The notes beneath the pieces are model-generated. The model was not told the origin of the DNA, made no database searches, and saw only the letters and a list, made by a program, of their open reading frames with translations. From CADEED01 sp963839685 (GTDB lineage Bacteria > Pseudomonadota > Gammaproteobacteria > Steroidobacterales > Steroidobacteraceae), in assembly GCA_963839685.1 (NCBI GenBank), contig CAWIVS010000001.1, positions 1 through 64,000 of the forward strand: a DNA stretch of 64,000 nucleotides, read 5' to 3'. Shown here one piece after another: positions 26,775 to 36,794 of this stretch. A program made the translations under genes and the position numbers. Every line of letters starts with the position of its first letter. Position 1 is the first letter of the stretch.

Positions 26775-27666
26775 TCGCGTCGCTGCCGCGCGGCGCGCCT
26801 TCGGTGAACAACTGTTCCGCGTCGATGGCGTCGAACTTGTAGGGCTTCTGGCAGAACTCGCAGGTGACCGTGACCCCGCCCTGCTCGGCGAGCACGCTGC
26901 GCACTTCCTCGACGCCCAGCGAGCGCAGCACGTTGGCGACGCGCACACGGCTGCAACGGCATTCGAATGTCACTTCGTGCTCCCTGAACACGCGCACCTC
27001 GTCCGCGCCGAACATGTGCACCAGCCGCTGCTCGACGTCATCGGCGAGCAGCTCGGCAGGCGCCAGCGCGACCATGGCGTGATCGGTTTTCATCCACGCC
27101 GCCTCGAGCGCCGCGGGATCCGCATCGCCCTGCTTGCCGCCCTCGCCGGGGATGCGTTGCACCAGCATGCCCGCGACTACGCCGGGGCTCGCCGCCAGCG
27201 CCACGCGCGTGGGCAACTGTTCCGACTGGTAGAAGTACGCCTCCAGCGACTCCGCGAGTGAGTCACCCGCGAGCGGCACGACGCCCTGGTAGCTCGAAGC
27301 GCGATCGGTGGCTTCGACCGTGACCACGATCTGCCCTTCTCCGGTCAGGGCGCGAAATCCCGGCTCACCCTCGATGGGCTCATGGCGCACCATGCCACGA
27401 ACCTTGAAGTCATGCGTACATTGCGCGACCAGCAGGCTCACCAGTCCCTTGCCCTGCAATTGCAGCGTCAGCGTGCCTTTGAACTTGAGCGTGGCGGCCA
27501 GTAACACCACGGCGCTCACGGCCTCGCCCAGCAACTGCTGCACGACGGGTGGATAGTCCTGGTGTTCGCGCAGGTTGAGCCAGGCGCGCGACAGTCGCAC
27601 CGTGTGACCGCGAATGGGATGCCGCTCGAGTACGAAACGGCGCACTTGATCGGAACTCAGTGACAC
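26767..27666 (-). CDS. hslO: Redox-regulated chaperone Hsp33
   Basis: A 299-residue holdase chaperone switched on by oxidation. The zinc-binding redox switch is seen as ECRC and, about 30 residues later, CEFC near the C-terminus. The N-terminal core has LGEAVSAVVLLAATLKFKG and VRGMVRHEP. The last residues, including the redox domain, are encoded up to the convergent overlap with mtgA. Length and motifs are normal for the family. Confidence 0.95.
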   Translation of the reverse strand: MSLSSDQVRRFVLERHPIRGHTVRLSRAWLNLREHQDYPPVVQQLLGEAVSAVVLLAATLKFKGTLTLQLQGKGLVSLLVAQCTHDFKVRGMVRHEPIEGEPGFRALTGEGQIVVTVEATDRASSYQGVVPLAGDSLAESLEAYFYQSEQLPTRVALAASPGVVAGMLVQRIPGEGGKQGDADPAALEAAWMKTDHAMVALAPAELLADDVEQRLVHMFGADEVRVFREHEVTFECRCSRVRVANVLRSLGVEEVRSVLAEQGGVTVTCEFCQKPYKFDAIDAEQLFTEGAPRGSDAIN

Positions 27667-27702
27667 ACTCGATCCAACGGCAGCATGCTCATGCGCCGGA
27701 CT

Positions 27703-29163
27703 TCAACCAGCCAGCTTCTTCTTCAGAAGTTCATTGAGCTGCGCGGGATTCGCCTTGCCTGCGGTGGCCTTCATGACCTGGCCGACGAAGAAGCCGAACA
27801 GCTTGTCCTTGCCGGAGCGATAGTCGGCGAGCTGGCCCGGATTCTTCGCCATCACCTCGTCGATGGCCTTTTCGATGGCGCCGGTGTCAGTGATCTGCTT
27901 GAGGCCTCTGGACTCGATGATGGCATCGGCGTCCTTGCCTTCGGCCCACATGGCTTCGAACACGTCCTTGGCGATCTTGCCCGAGATGGTGTTGTCGACG
28001 ATGCGCGCCAGCAATCCGGCCAGGCGCCGCGCATCGATGCGCGATTCGGTGATCTCGAGGTTGTGCTCGTTGAGCGCGGCGGCGAGCGAACCGGCCACCC
28101 AGTTGGCGGCCAGCTTGGCTGCGTCCTTACCTGCGCCAGCGGCCAGTAGTTTGGCGACGTCCTCGTAGTACGCCGCGAGCTCCTTGCTCGAGGTGAGCAC
28201 ACCGGCGTCGTATTCCGACAGTCCGAGCGTGGCGACGAAACGCGCGGCCTTCTGGTCCGGCAGCTCCGGCAACGTGGCGCGCACCTTCTCGATGAACGCC
28301 GCATCCAGCTCCACGGGCAGCAGGTCCGGATCCGGGAAGTAGCGATAGTCGTTCGCCTCCTCCTTCGAACGCATGCTGCGGGTCTCGCCCTTGTCGGGAT
28401 CGTACAGGCGTGTTTCCTGCACCACCTTGCCGCCGCCTTCGAGCACGTCGATCTGGCGCGCCACTTCGAAGTTGATGGCCTTCTCGACGAAGCGGAACGA
28501 GTTGATGTTCTTGATCTCGGCACGCGTGCCGAACTTGTGCTCACCGCTGCGGCGCACGGACACGTTCGCGTCGCAGCGGAACGAGCCTTCCTGCATGTTG
28601 CCGTCGCAGATCTCGAGGTAACGCACCAGCGTGTGCACCTTCTTGAGATAGGCCACGGCCTCCTTCGCCGAACGCATGTCCGGCTCGGAGACGATTTCGA
28701 TGAGCGGCGTGCCGGCGCGATTGAGATCGATGCCGGACTGCTTCGGCAGTCCTTCGTGCAGTGACTTGCCCGCGTCCTCTTCCAGATGTGCGCGCGTGAT
28801 GCCGATGCGTTTTTTCGCCCCGTCGTCGAGCACGATGTCCAGGTGCCCGCTGGCGACTACCGGCAACTCGTACTGGCTGATCTGGTAGCCCTTGGGAAGA
28901 TCCGGGTAGAAGTAGTTCTTGCGTGCGAACACCGACTTCCGTGCGATCGTGGAACCAATCGCCAGGCCAAACTTCACCGCCATGCGCACGGCTTCCATGT
29001 TCAGCACGGGCAGGACGCCGGGATACGCGAGATCGACGAGATTCGCCTGGGTATTCGGAGCGCTGCCATAGGCCGTGGGTGAACCCGAGAAGATCTTCGA
29101 CTTCGTCGAGAGCTGTGCGTGCACCTCGAGACCGATGACGGTTTCCCAGTTCGGATGGCTCAT
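27703..29163 (-). CDS. gatB: Aspartyl/glutamyl-tRNA amidotransferase subunit B
   Basis: A 486-residue subunit that binds misacylated Asp-tRNA-Asn or Glu-tRNA-Gln and activates it with ATP. It begins NWETVIGLEVHAQLSTKSK and has the family stretch YFYPDLPKGYQISQYE, DANVSVR and the C-terminal YqeY-like domain ending NELLKKKLAG. The start overlaps gatA's stop by four bases. The full gatC-gatA-gatB order is present, so the organism can make Gln- and/or Asn-tRNA by transamidation. Confidence 0.96.
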   Translation of the reverse strand: MSHPNWETVIGLEVHAQLSTKSKIFSGSPTAYGSAPNTQANLVDLAYPGVLPVLNMEAVRMAVKFGLAIGSTIARKSVFARKNYFYPDLPKGYQISQYELPVVASGHLDIVLDDGAKKRIGITRAHLEEDAGKSLHEGLPKQSGIDLNRAGTPLIEIVSEPDMRSAKEAVAYLKKVHTLVRYLEICDGNMQEGSFRCDANVSVRRSGEHKFGTRAEIKNINSFRFVEKAINFEVARQIDVLEGGGKVVQETRLYDPDKGETRSMRSKEEANDYRYFPDPDLLPVELDAAFIEKVRATLPELPDQKAARFVATLGLSEYDAGVLTSSKELAAYYEDVAKLLAAGAGKDAAKLAANWVAGSLAAALNEHNLEITESRIDARRLAGLLARIVDNTISGKIAKDVFEAMWAEGKDADAIIESRGLKQITDTGAIEKAIDEVMAKNPGQLADYRSGKDKLFGFFVGQVMKATAGKANPAQLNELLKKKLAG

Positions 29164-30629
29164 GCTCCAATCTCCGCTTTGAACGCGGCCGGCACCTGGC
29201 GATGCCAGTCGGTTTCCTGCTGGTACATGTGCGCGACGTTGAGCAACTTCGCTTCGGCGAAGTGCGGACCTGCGATCTGCATGCCCACCGGCAATCCGCG
29301 CACGAACCCGCAGGGAATCGACACGGCCGGCACGCCGGCGAGATTGGCACCGATGGTGTAGATGTCGTTGAGATACATCTGGATGGGATCCGAGGTCTTC
29401 GCGCCAATCGCGAAGGCGACGTCGGGCGCGGTCGGCCCGATCAACACATCGACTTCGCCGAAGGCGCGCTTGAAGTCCTGGTTGATGAGCTGCCGCACGC
29501 GCTGCGCCTTGAGGTAGTAGGCGTCGAAATAGCCCGCCGACAACACGTACGTGCCAACCATGATGCGCCGCTTCACCTCGGCGCCGAAACCCTCGCCGCG
29601 CGATCTTTTATAGAGGTCCAAGAGATCTTTCGGATCCTTGCAGCGGTGGCCGTAGCGCACGCCGTCGAAACGCGCCAGGTTGGAGGAACACTCGGCCGGC
29701 GCCACCACGTAATAGGTGGGTACGGACAACGGCAACGCGGGTAGTTTGACCTCGACCAGCTTCGCGCCCAGTTTCTCGTACACCTTGAGCGCCTCGCGGA
29801 TCAGCTTCTCCACGTTGGCGTCCAGGCCCTGGTCGAAGAACTCCTTGATGAGACCGATCTTGAGCCCGGTCAACGGCGCGTTGAGGGTCGCGACATAGTC
29901 GGGCACCGGCGTGTCGACGCTGGTGGAGTCGCGCTCATCGAACCCGGCCATGGCGCCCAGCACCATGGCGACATCCTCGGCCGACAGCGAAATCAGTCCG
30001 CCCTGGTCGAGGCTCGAGGCGAAGGCGATCATGCCGTAGCGTGAGACGCGCCCGTAGGTTGGCTTGAAGCCGGTCACGCCGCACAGCGAAGCGGGCTGGC
30101 GGATCGAACCGCCGGTGTCGGTGGCCGTCGCGATCGGGGAAACCCTCGCGGCCACCGCCGCGGCCGAGCCACCCGAGGATCCGCCGGGCACCAATCCCAG
30201 ATCCCAAGGGTTCTTCACCGGGCCGTAGAAGCTGGTCTCGTTGGACGAGCCCATCGCGAACTCGTCCATGTTGGTCTTGCCGAGCATGACCATGCCGGCG
30301 GAATTGAGCTTCTCGACCACTGTGGCGTCATATGGCGACACGAAGTTGTCGAGCATGCGCGACCCGCAACTGGTCTTGACGCCCCGGGTACAGAAGATGT
30401 CCTTGTGGGCGAGTGGCAGGCCAGTGAGCGGTCCGGCTTGCCCGGATGCAAGCGCAATGTCAGCGGCCTTGGCCTGCGCCAGGGCCAGATCGGCGGTGAT
30501 CGTGACAAAGGCATTGAGCTTCGGCTGCGAGGCGTCGATACGCGCCAGCAGGGACTTCGTGATCTCCGTCACGGAAAATTCCTTGGCGCGGAGCTTCTTC
30601 GCGAGCTCCGCCAGCGTAAACGTGTGCAT
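29160..30629 (-). CDS. gatA: Aspartyl/glutamyl-tRNA amidotransferase subunit A
   Basis: A 489-residue amidase-signature enzyme that releases ammonia from glutamine for GatB. The Ser-cisSer-Lys triad is visible: Lys in LPLAHKDIFCT, the cis-Ser in VPGGSSGGSAAAVAARV, and the nucleophile Ser in DTGGSIRQPA. Length is normal. It follows gatC by 14 bases and overlaps gatB. Confidence 0.96.
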   Translation of the reverse strand: MHTFTLAELAKKLRAKEFSVTEITKSLLARIDASQPKLNAFVTITADLALAQAKAADIALASGQAGPLTGLPLAHKDIFCTRGVKTSCGSRMLDNFVSPYDATVVEKLNSAGMVMLGKTNMDEFAMGSSNETSFYGPVKNPWDLGLVPGGSSGGSAAAVAARVSPIATATDTGGSIRQPASLCGVTGFKPTYGRVSRYGMIAFASSLDQGGLISLSAEDVAMVLGAMAGFDERDSTSVDTPVPDYVATLNAPLTGLKIGLIKEFFDQGLDANVEKLIREALKVYEKLGAKLVEVKLPALPLSVPTYYVVAPAECSSNLARFDGVRYGHRCKDPKDLLDLYKRSRGEGFGAEVKRRIMVGTYVLSAGYFDAYYLKAQRVRQLINQDFKRAFGEVDVLIGPTAPDVAFAIGAKTSDPIQMYLNDIYTIGANLAGVPAVSIPCGFVRGLPVGMQIAGPHFAEAKLLNVAHMYQQETDWHRQVPAAFKAEIGA

Positions 30630-30643
30630 TTCTCCGATAATTC

Positions 30644-30934
30644 CTATTCGATGACCTTGGGAACGAGATACAGCGCGGCTTCGACTTGCGGAGCGTTGCG
30701 TTGGTAGATCTCGTGTTGATCCCTTTCAGTCACGACGTCGGGCCGCATGCGCTGTGCGAGCCCAGGAAGTGGATGAGCCATGGGTTCAATTCCCGCGGTT
30801 TGCGCAGCTTCGAGTTGGCCGACGAGATCGACGATCTTGGACAAACTGTCCTGGTAGACGGGGATCTCGGCATCGGTCAGTGAAAGTCGCGCGAGATGCG
30901 CGATGGAGTTGATCTGATCGCGATTGAGGCTCAT
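30644..30934 (-). CDS. gatC: Aspartyl/glutamyl-tRNA amidotransferase subunit C
   Basis: A 96-residue stabilising subunit that wraps around the GatA-GatB interface. Family features are IAHLARLSLTDAEI at the N-terminus and MAHPLPGLAQRMRPD near the middle. The start at 30934 (MSLNRDQINSIAHLARL) fits the family; 30949 would add five unconserved residues. It is first in the gatCAB operon and divergent from mreB. Confidence 0.94.
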   Translation of the reverse strand: MSLNRDQINSIAHLARLSLTDAEIPVYQDSLSKIVDLVGQLEAAQTAGIEPMAHPLPGLAQRMRPDVVTERDQHEIYQRNAPQVEAALYLVPKVIE

Positions 30935-31049
30935 CGGAAACTCAAGCAAAAGATGTTGGAAATGTGCGCGGAATCATACCTGTTGCCTTGTGGACCGTGC
31001 TGCAGATTGTTAAATTGCCGCCACTTTTTCGCGCTTCGGTCGCTATCCC
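30935..31049. promoter_or_regulatory. Divergent gatC / mreB promoter region
   Basis: A 115-base gap. On the minus strand TATGAT (rc of 30973-30978) is a good -10 box for gatC, though no clear -35 hexamer precedes it. On the plus strand TTGCCT (30983-30988) and TTAAAT (31010-31015) are a weak, widely spaced pair that might serve mreB. No terminator lies here. Confidence 0.35.
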
Positions 31050-32093
31050 ATGTTCAAACGTTTGCGCGGCTACTTCTCGAGTGATCTTTCGATCGACTTG
31101 GGAACAGCCAATACCCTCATTTACGTCCGCGACAAGGGCATCGTGCTCAACGAGCCCTCGGTTGTCGCGGTGCAGGACGATCAAGGTGGTCGCGGCAAGG
31201 TCATCGTCGCGGTGGGCGCCGAAGCCAAGAACATGCTCGGCCGTACGCCGGGGCACATCAACGCGGTCCGGCCAATGAAGGACGGCGTCATCGCCGACTT
31301 CACCTATACCGAGAAGATGCTGCAGTACTTCATCGGCAAGGTGCACGGCAATCGGATGATCAAACCTTCGCCGCGTGTCCTCGTGTGTGTGCCCATCGGT
31401 TCGACGCAGGTCGAACGCCGCGCCATCAAGGAGTCGGCCGAGGGCGCCGGGGCCCGCAGCGTGCAGATAGTTAGCGAGCCGATGGCGGCCGCGGTGGGCG
31501 CGGGCCTGCCCGTGAACGAGGCGCGCGGCTCGATGGTGCTCGACATCGGCGGCGGTACATCCGAAGTCGCCGTGCTCTCGCTGAACGGCATCGTGTATGC
31601 CGCCTCGGCGCGAATCGGTGGCGACCGTTTCGACGAAGCCATCATGAACTACGTGCGCCGCAACTACGGCATCCTCATTGGTGAAGCCACCGCCGAGCGC
31701 ATCAAGATCGAAATCGGCGCGGCCTATCCCGGCCAGCAGGTGCGTGAGCTCTCGGTGAAGGGTCGCAACCTCTCCGAAGGTGTGCCGCGCAGCTTCACGC
31801 TCAATTCCAACGAAATCCTCGAGGCACTGCAGGAACCGCTGCAGGGTATCGTCGGCGCCGTCAAGCAGGCGCTCGAACAGACTCCTCCGGAGCTCGGTGC
31901 GGATGTGGCAGAGCGCGGCATCGTGCTCACCGGCGGTGGCGCGCTGTTGCGCGACATCGACAAACTACTCATGGAAGAAACCGGACTGCCAGTAGTCATC
32001 GCCGAAGATCCGCTGACCTGCGTGGCGCGGGGCGGCGGCCGAATTCTCGAGCTCCAGGACCAGGTCGGGCCGGGAAGCTTCGGCCTCGAGTAG
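31050..32093 (+). CDS. mreB: Rod-shape determining actin homologue MreB
   Basis: A 347-residue bacterial actin that guides side-wall synthesis beneath the inner membrane. It has the N-terminal membrane-binding stretch MFKRLRGYFSSD, phosphate loops IDLGTANTLIY and DIGGGTSEVAVLS, and the adenosine motif LTGGGALLRDID. Length and motifs are normal. It opens the mreB-mreC-mreD-mrdA-rodA-mltB-rlpA-dacC cluster; mreC follows after three bases. Confidence 0.98.
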   Translation: MFKRLRGYFSSDLSIDLGTANTLIYVRDKGIVLNEPSVVAVQDDQGGRGKVIVAVGAEAKNMLGRTPGHINAVRPMKDGVIADFTYTEKMLQYFIGKVHGNRMIKPSPRVLVCVPIGSTQVERRAIKESAEGAGARSVQIVSEPMAAAVGAGLPVNEARGSMVLDIGGGTSEVAVLSLNGIVYAASARIGGDRFDEAIMNYVRRNYGILIGEATAERIKIEIGAAYPGQQVRELSVKGRNLSEGVPRSFTLNSNEILEALQEPLQGIVGAVKQALEQTPPELGADVAERGIVLTGGGALLRDIDKLLMEETGLPVVIAEDPLTCVARGGGRILELQDQVGPGSFGLE

Positions 32094-32096
32094 GCC

Positions 32097-33198
32097 GTGG
32101 CCGTGTTCGGCAGCGGCGGCAGCCGCATCGGAGGCGGACGCGGACCGTCCTTCGGCTTCCGCTTCTTCTGTTACGCCCTGCTGTCGGTCATCTTCATGTT
32201 CTACGACCGTCGTGGCGGCTGGCTGGACACCGCGCGTTACGGCCTGCAGGCCGCGGTCTATCCGCTACAGCTGGCCGTCAATTCACCCTCCGCGGCCTGG
32301 CGCTGGATGCAGGAAAGTTTTGCGACGCGCGAGACGCTGCAACTGGAAGTCGACGCGCTGCGCAACCAGCTGCGCGACCAGCAACTCATCAGCATGCGAC
32401 AGGCGGCGCTCGAGAGCGAAAACGCCACGTTGCGCGGACTCACTTCGACGTTGCCCGAGGTCATCGAGAAGCGCCTGATCGGCGAAGTGATCAGCGTCGA
32501 GGTTTCGACGCTGCGCCAGCGCCTGCTCATCAACCGCGGCGGCAACTCCGGCGTCTACAAGTCGCAGCCCGTGATCACCGGCGACGGCGTGATCGGCCAG
32601 GTTTTTCGCACCGGTCCGTTCAGCTCGGAAATCATCCTGATCACCGATGCCGAACACGCCCTTCCCGTGCAGGTTCTGCGCTCCGGCGTGCGCACCATCG
32701 CACTGGGCACCGGCCGCGCCACGGCCCTCGAACTACCGTACGTGCCGCAGAACTACGACGTGAACGTGGGTGACCTGCTGGTCACTTCCGGCCTCGGCCA
32801 GGTGTTTCCGTACGGCCTGCCGGTGGCGCGCGTGACCAAGGTCGAGCGCGATCCGGCGCAGCCGCTGGCACACATCTTCGCCGCGCCCCTCGCGGGCATC
32901 GAAGCCGATCGCGAGGTGTTGTTCATCTGGGCGCGACCCGGTCATCCGGCAACGCCCGCAACCGCCGAGGCACTGGCGGTCGAACCACCAAAACCCACGC
33001 CGCCGCCGAAGGCAGCACCGAAACCCGCCGCACGCAAGCCCGCGGCCGCGGCACCACCAGCACTCCGCAACCGGCGCCGATGGATACTCCGGCACCTGAG
33101 CCGGCGACGCCGCAATCGGCGGAGCCCGCCTGCCAATCCGCCTGTCGATCCCCTGTCGATCCTCCCTCATCGCACCGGCCGAGGTGCCGCAGACATGA
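32097..33198 (+). CDS. mreC: Rod-shape determining protein MreC, frameshifted in its C-terminal tail
   Basis: Periplasmic scaffold that activates PBP2-RodA. The GTG start gives MAVFGSGGSRIGGGRG, a membrane helix (about 22-38), a coiled coil (about 65-110) and the beta domain (VITGDGVIGQV to LVTSGLGQVFPYGLPVARV). After about residue 300 a Pro/Ala tail begins. In the sequence as given the frame runs straight into MreD, but the frame ending IAPAEVPQT with a TGA at 33196-33198 overlaps the mreD ATG in the classic ATGA way. Two single-base losses near 33055 and 33150 explain this and give about 367 residues. The MreC-MreD fusion is therefore probably not real. Confidence 0.85.
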
Positions 33199-33674
33199 AC
33201 ATGGCTCGCCGCGAACCTCGTTGGGCCGTCACTCTCACGGTGCTGCTCGCGCTCATCCTGCAGGTGCTGCCACTGCCGGACTGGCTCTCGGTGGTACGCC
33301 CGTCGTTCGTCGCGCTGGTCGTGGTGTACTGGAGCATCTTTGCCCCGCATGCCGGCGGCATCTTCGCGCCATGGATCGTCGGCCTCGCGCTCGACGTCTT
33401 CAAGGGCGACGTGCTTGGACAGAATGCCCTGGCGATCGCGCTGGTGGCGTATATCACGATGAGCCTGCACCAGCGTCTCCGGAACCAGACTCTGATCCAA
33501 CAGTCGCTGTTCGTTTTCGCCATGCTTTCGTTGAACGAGGTCGTGGTGTGGAGCATCGAGGGTTATAGCGGACATGCGGTGGCGACTCCCTGGCGCTGGA
33601 TCCAGCCAATGGTCGGCGCGATGCTGTGGCCGTTCGTGGCGCTGCTCGTCGGTCGCACCCACACGCGCGTCTAG
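33195..33674 (+). CDS. mreD: Rod-shape determining protein MreD
   Basis: A 159-residue integral membrane protein with five or six hydrophobic helices, an essential partner of MreC. Family features are LPDWLSVVRPSFVALVVVYW, LALDVFKGDVLGQNALAIA and the end VALLVGRTHTRV. It starts with ATG at 33195, overlapping the expected mreC stop. mrdA follows after 15 bases. Confidence 0.88.
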   Translation: MNMARREPRWAVTLTVLLALILQVLPLPDWLSVVRPSFVALVVVYWSIFAPHAGGIFAPWIVGLALDVFKGDVLGQNALAIALVAYITMSLHQRLRNQTLIQQSLFVFAMLSLNEVVVWSIEGYSGHAVATPWRWIQPMVGAMLWPFVALLVGRTHTRV

Positions 33675-33689
33675 CGGGAAGCTCCGACC

Positions 33690-35671
33690 ATGGGAACCGT
33701 CCGCATCAAGGATCACTGGGGCGAGCAGCGACTGTTCGAGCGCCGCGCGCTGGCCGCCGTGGTCATCATCATCTCGCTGACGCTGCTGCTGATCGGCCGG
33801 CTGGTGATGTTGCAGGTGGTCCGCTACGACTACTACGCCGAGCTGTCGCAGGGTAACCGTGTGCGCGTCGAACCCCTGCCCGCCCAGCGCGGCCTGATCC
33901 TGGATCGCAACGGAGCCGTGCTGGCGGAAAACCGACCGGCCTTTCAGCTCGAACTGGTGCGCGAACGTGTGCCGGATGTCGATGCCACGCTCAAGCGCCT
34001 CATAGAAATTGGCGTACTGCCGGCCGACGATCTGGAGGAGACGCGCAAGCTGGTGAAATCGCGGCGCGGTTTCGAGAGCACGCCGATCCGCCTGCGACTC
34101 ACCGACGAAGAAATTGCGCGCTTCGCCGTGCACCGCTTCGAATTTCCGGGCGTCGACATCGCCACCCGCCTGACCCGTTTCTATCCGCATGGCGAACACG
34201 CCGTGCACGCCCTCGGCTACGTGGCCGCCATCAGCGAAAGCGATGTCAAGAAACTCGAACGCGACGATCAGCTCACCAAGTACGCCGGCACCTCGCTGAT
34301 CGGCAAGCTCGGGCTGGAAGCATCCTACGAGAAGCAACTGCACGGCAGCGACGGTTCAAGACAGATCCTGGTGAATGCCGCGGGCCGCTCGGTGCTGCAA
34401 CAGGGAACTCTCACGCCCGACCTGCAGGAGCTCAAGCCGGTTGCCGGCCGCGACATCCTGACGACCATCGATCTACCGACGCAGCTGGTGGGCGAACAAG
34501 GACTCATGGGACGCCGTGGTGCCGTGGTGGCCATCGATCCATCCAGCGGCGATGTGATCGCGCTGGTGTCCACGCCGGGCTTCGACCCGAATGCCTTCGG
34601 CCGTGGTCTGAGCCGGCCCGAATTCAAGGCGCTCAACGAAAACATCGACAAGCCGCTGCTGAATCGCGCGCTCAAGGGCGAATATCCGCCGGGATCCACC
34701 GTGAAGCCGGTGATCGCGCTCGCGGGCCTGTCGACCGGCGTCACGACGGCGCAACGGACCAAGTCCTGCCCGGGTTATTTCATGCTGCCCGGCTCCCGCC
34801 ATCGTTACCGCGACTGGCGGCCACATGGCCATGGCATCGTGGCCATGGAAACTGCCATCGCACAGTCCTGCGACGTGTATTTCTACGATCTCGCCAACAT
34901 GATCGGCGTCGACCGGCTGTCCGGCTTCCTCGGACACTTCGGACTCGGCAGCTATACCGGCATCGACATCGGTGGTGAGCGCAAGCGGCATCCTGCCGAC
35001 ACGCGACTGGAAGCAGGCGTACTTCAAGGATCCGGCGCAGAAGATCTGGTTCCCGGGTGAGACCGTCATCTTCGGCATCGGCCAGGGATTCCTGATCGTC
35101 ACCCCGGTGCAGCTCGCGCACATGGTCTCGATCGTCGCGTCGCGCGGCAAGAGTTACCAGCCGCGCCTGGTCAAGGCCTACCGCGAACAGGGCACCGGCA
35201 AGCTCGAGCCCATCGCACCCAAACTACTCGAGACCATCGACGTGGCCTCGCCGGAGAACTGGAAGATTGCGGTCGACGGCATGATCCGTGTGATGACCTA
35301 CCCCGGTACCGGTTGGCGCAGCCAGACCGGCGCCGAATACCAGATCGCCGGCAAGACGGGCACCGCGCAGGTGTTCACCGTCAAGCAGAACGAGAGGTAC
35401 GAAGAGTCCAAGCTCGACGAGCGGCTGCACGATCACGGCTGGTTCATCGCCTTCGCGCCCGCGGATGCTCCGAAGATCGCGGTCGCCGTGCTCATCGAGA
35501 ACGGCAAACACGGCACGGCGGCCGCGGCTGGTCGCGCGCCGCGTGCTCGACCAGTACCTCCTGGGCCGCACCACCACGCCTGAGATTCCACCGCCCGTGG
35601 TGAGGCAGACGGCGCCACGGCGATTGCCCGACGCGTGCGTGCGGGAGACGAGTGATGTACGAACCCATTGA
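33690..35671 (+). CDS. mrdA: Penicillin-binding protein 2, two frameshifts
   Basis: Peptidoglycan transpeptidase of the elongasome, about 659 residues when repaired. Membrane anchor at residues 22-43; dimerisation domain with LPAQRGLILDRNG; active site PPGSTVKPV (S-x-x-K); second motif AQSCDVYFYDLAN; third motif IAGKTGTAQV. One extra A near 34983 shifts the frame after DIGGER (corrected: GILPTRDWKQAYF), and one extra G near 35529 shifts it after GTAAA (corrected: LVARRVLDQYLLG). Each correction restores the family sequence, so sequencing error is likely for this essential gene. If real, the first stop removes the KTG motif and the enzyme would be dead. The end overlaps the rodA start. Confidence 0.88.
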
Positions 35672-36794
35672 AGTCGGCTCCCGCAGCCAGCGCACGTTCT
35701 CCTTCGCCGCGCGCCTTCTGGGTGCATTGAAGCTCGACGGCCCGCTGCTGGTCGGGCTCGGGTTGATCACGCTGTACGGATTGGTGGTGCTCTACAGCGC
35801 CTCCGGCCAGAACTGGAACCGCGTCATCGATGGCGCCGTCCGCGTGGCGCTCGGCGGCATCGCGATGTGCGCCCTGGCGCAGGTCAAACCCGCTTTCCTG
35901 CGCAGGCTGTCATTGCCGCTGTGGATCATCGGCGTGCTGCTGCTGGTGGTGGTCGACATCACCGGCCACATCGGCAAGGGAGCGCAGCGCTGGCTGGACC
36001 TGGGATTCATTCGCTTCCAGCCCTCCGAAATCATGAAACTCGCGGTTCCGATGACCTGCGCCTGGTGGCTGCACGAGCGGCCGCTGCCGCCGGACTGGAA
36101 ATCGCTGTTCATCGTGGCGCTCATCATCTGCATACCGACCGGGCTCACCATCCTGCAGCCGGATCTCGGCACCGGCGGGCTGATCCTGATCGGCGGCATG
36201 CTGGTGGTGATCATGGCCGGACTGCGCTTTCGCGTGATGTTCAGCCTGGCCGCCGCGGGCGCTGCCGCAGCGTGGTTTGCCTGGCAATACGTGCTCTACC
36301 CGTATCAGAAACAGCGTGTGTTCACGCTGCTCGATCCGGAATCGGACAAGCTCGGCGCGGGATATCACATCATCCAGTCGCAGATCGCGATCGGTTCGGG
36401 CGGCGTATTCGGCAAGGGCCTGCTCAACGGTTCGCAGGGTCAGCTCGAGTTCCTTCCCGAACGCACCACCGATTTCATTTATGCGATGGTCGGTGAAGAA
36501 CTCGGGTTGCTCGGGGCCGCCATACTCTTACTCCTCTATTTGTTCGTGGTAGGTCGCGCCCTGTACCTGGCGGTCGAGACGCAGGACACTTTCGCGCGTT
36601 TGCTGGCGGGCAGCATTGCGCTGACCTTCTTTGTTTACGTATTCATCAACGCCGGCATGGTCAGCGGATTATTGCCGGTCGTCGGCGTGCCACTGCCGCT
36701 CGTCAGTTATGGCGGCACATCGATGGTGACCCTGCTCGCCAGCTTCGGTATTCTGATGTCACTGTATTCGCATCGGAAGCTCATCTCGTCGTGA
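35655..36794 (+). CDS. rodA: SEDS peptidoglycan glycosyltransferase RodA
   Basis: A 379-residue membrane enzyme with about ten transmembrane helices that polymerises lipid II together with PBP2. Key stretches are GAQRWLDLGFIRFQPSE, LQPDLGTG (with the catalytic-region Asp), PERTTDFIYAMVGEELG and VPLPLVSYGGTSM. The ATG at 35655 is preferred to the GTG at 35652. The stop overlaps the mltB start by four bases (GTGA). Confidence 0.95.
   Translation: MYEPIEVGSRSQRTFSFAARLLGALKLDGPLLVGLGLITLYGLVVLYSASGQNWNRVIDGAVRVALGGIAMCALAQVKPAFLRRLSLPLWIIGVLLLVVVDITGHIGKGAQRWLDLGFIRFQPSEIMKLAVPMTCAWWLHERPLPPDWKSLFIVALIICIPTGLTILQPDLGTGGLILIGGMLVVIMAGLRFRVMFSLAAAGAAAAWFAWQYVLYPYQKQRVFTLLDPESDKLGAGYHIIQSQIAIGSGGVFGKGLLNGSQGQLEFLPERTTDFIYAMVGEELGLLGAAILLLLYLFVVGRALYLAVETQDTFARLLAGSIALTFFVYVFINAGMVSGLLPVVGVPLPLVSYGGTSMVTLLASFGILMSLYSHRKLISS

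Noticed and set aside
32097..33674. A single open frame encoding MreC and MreD as one 525-residue fusion
   Set aside because: The sequence between the domains reads as a shifted Pro/Ala tail, and another frame ends IAPAEVPQT at a TGA that overlaps the mreD ATG in the usual way. Two small indels explain the fusion.
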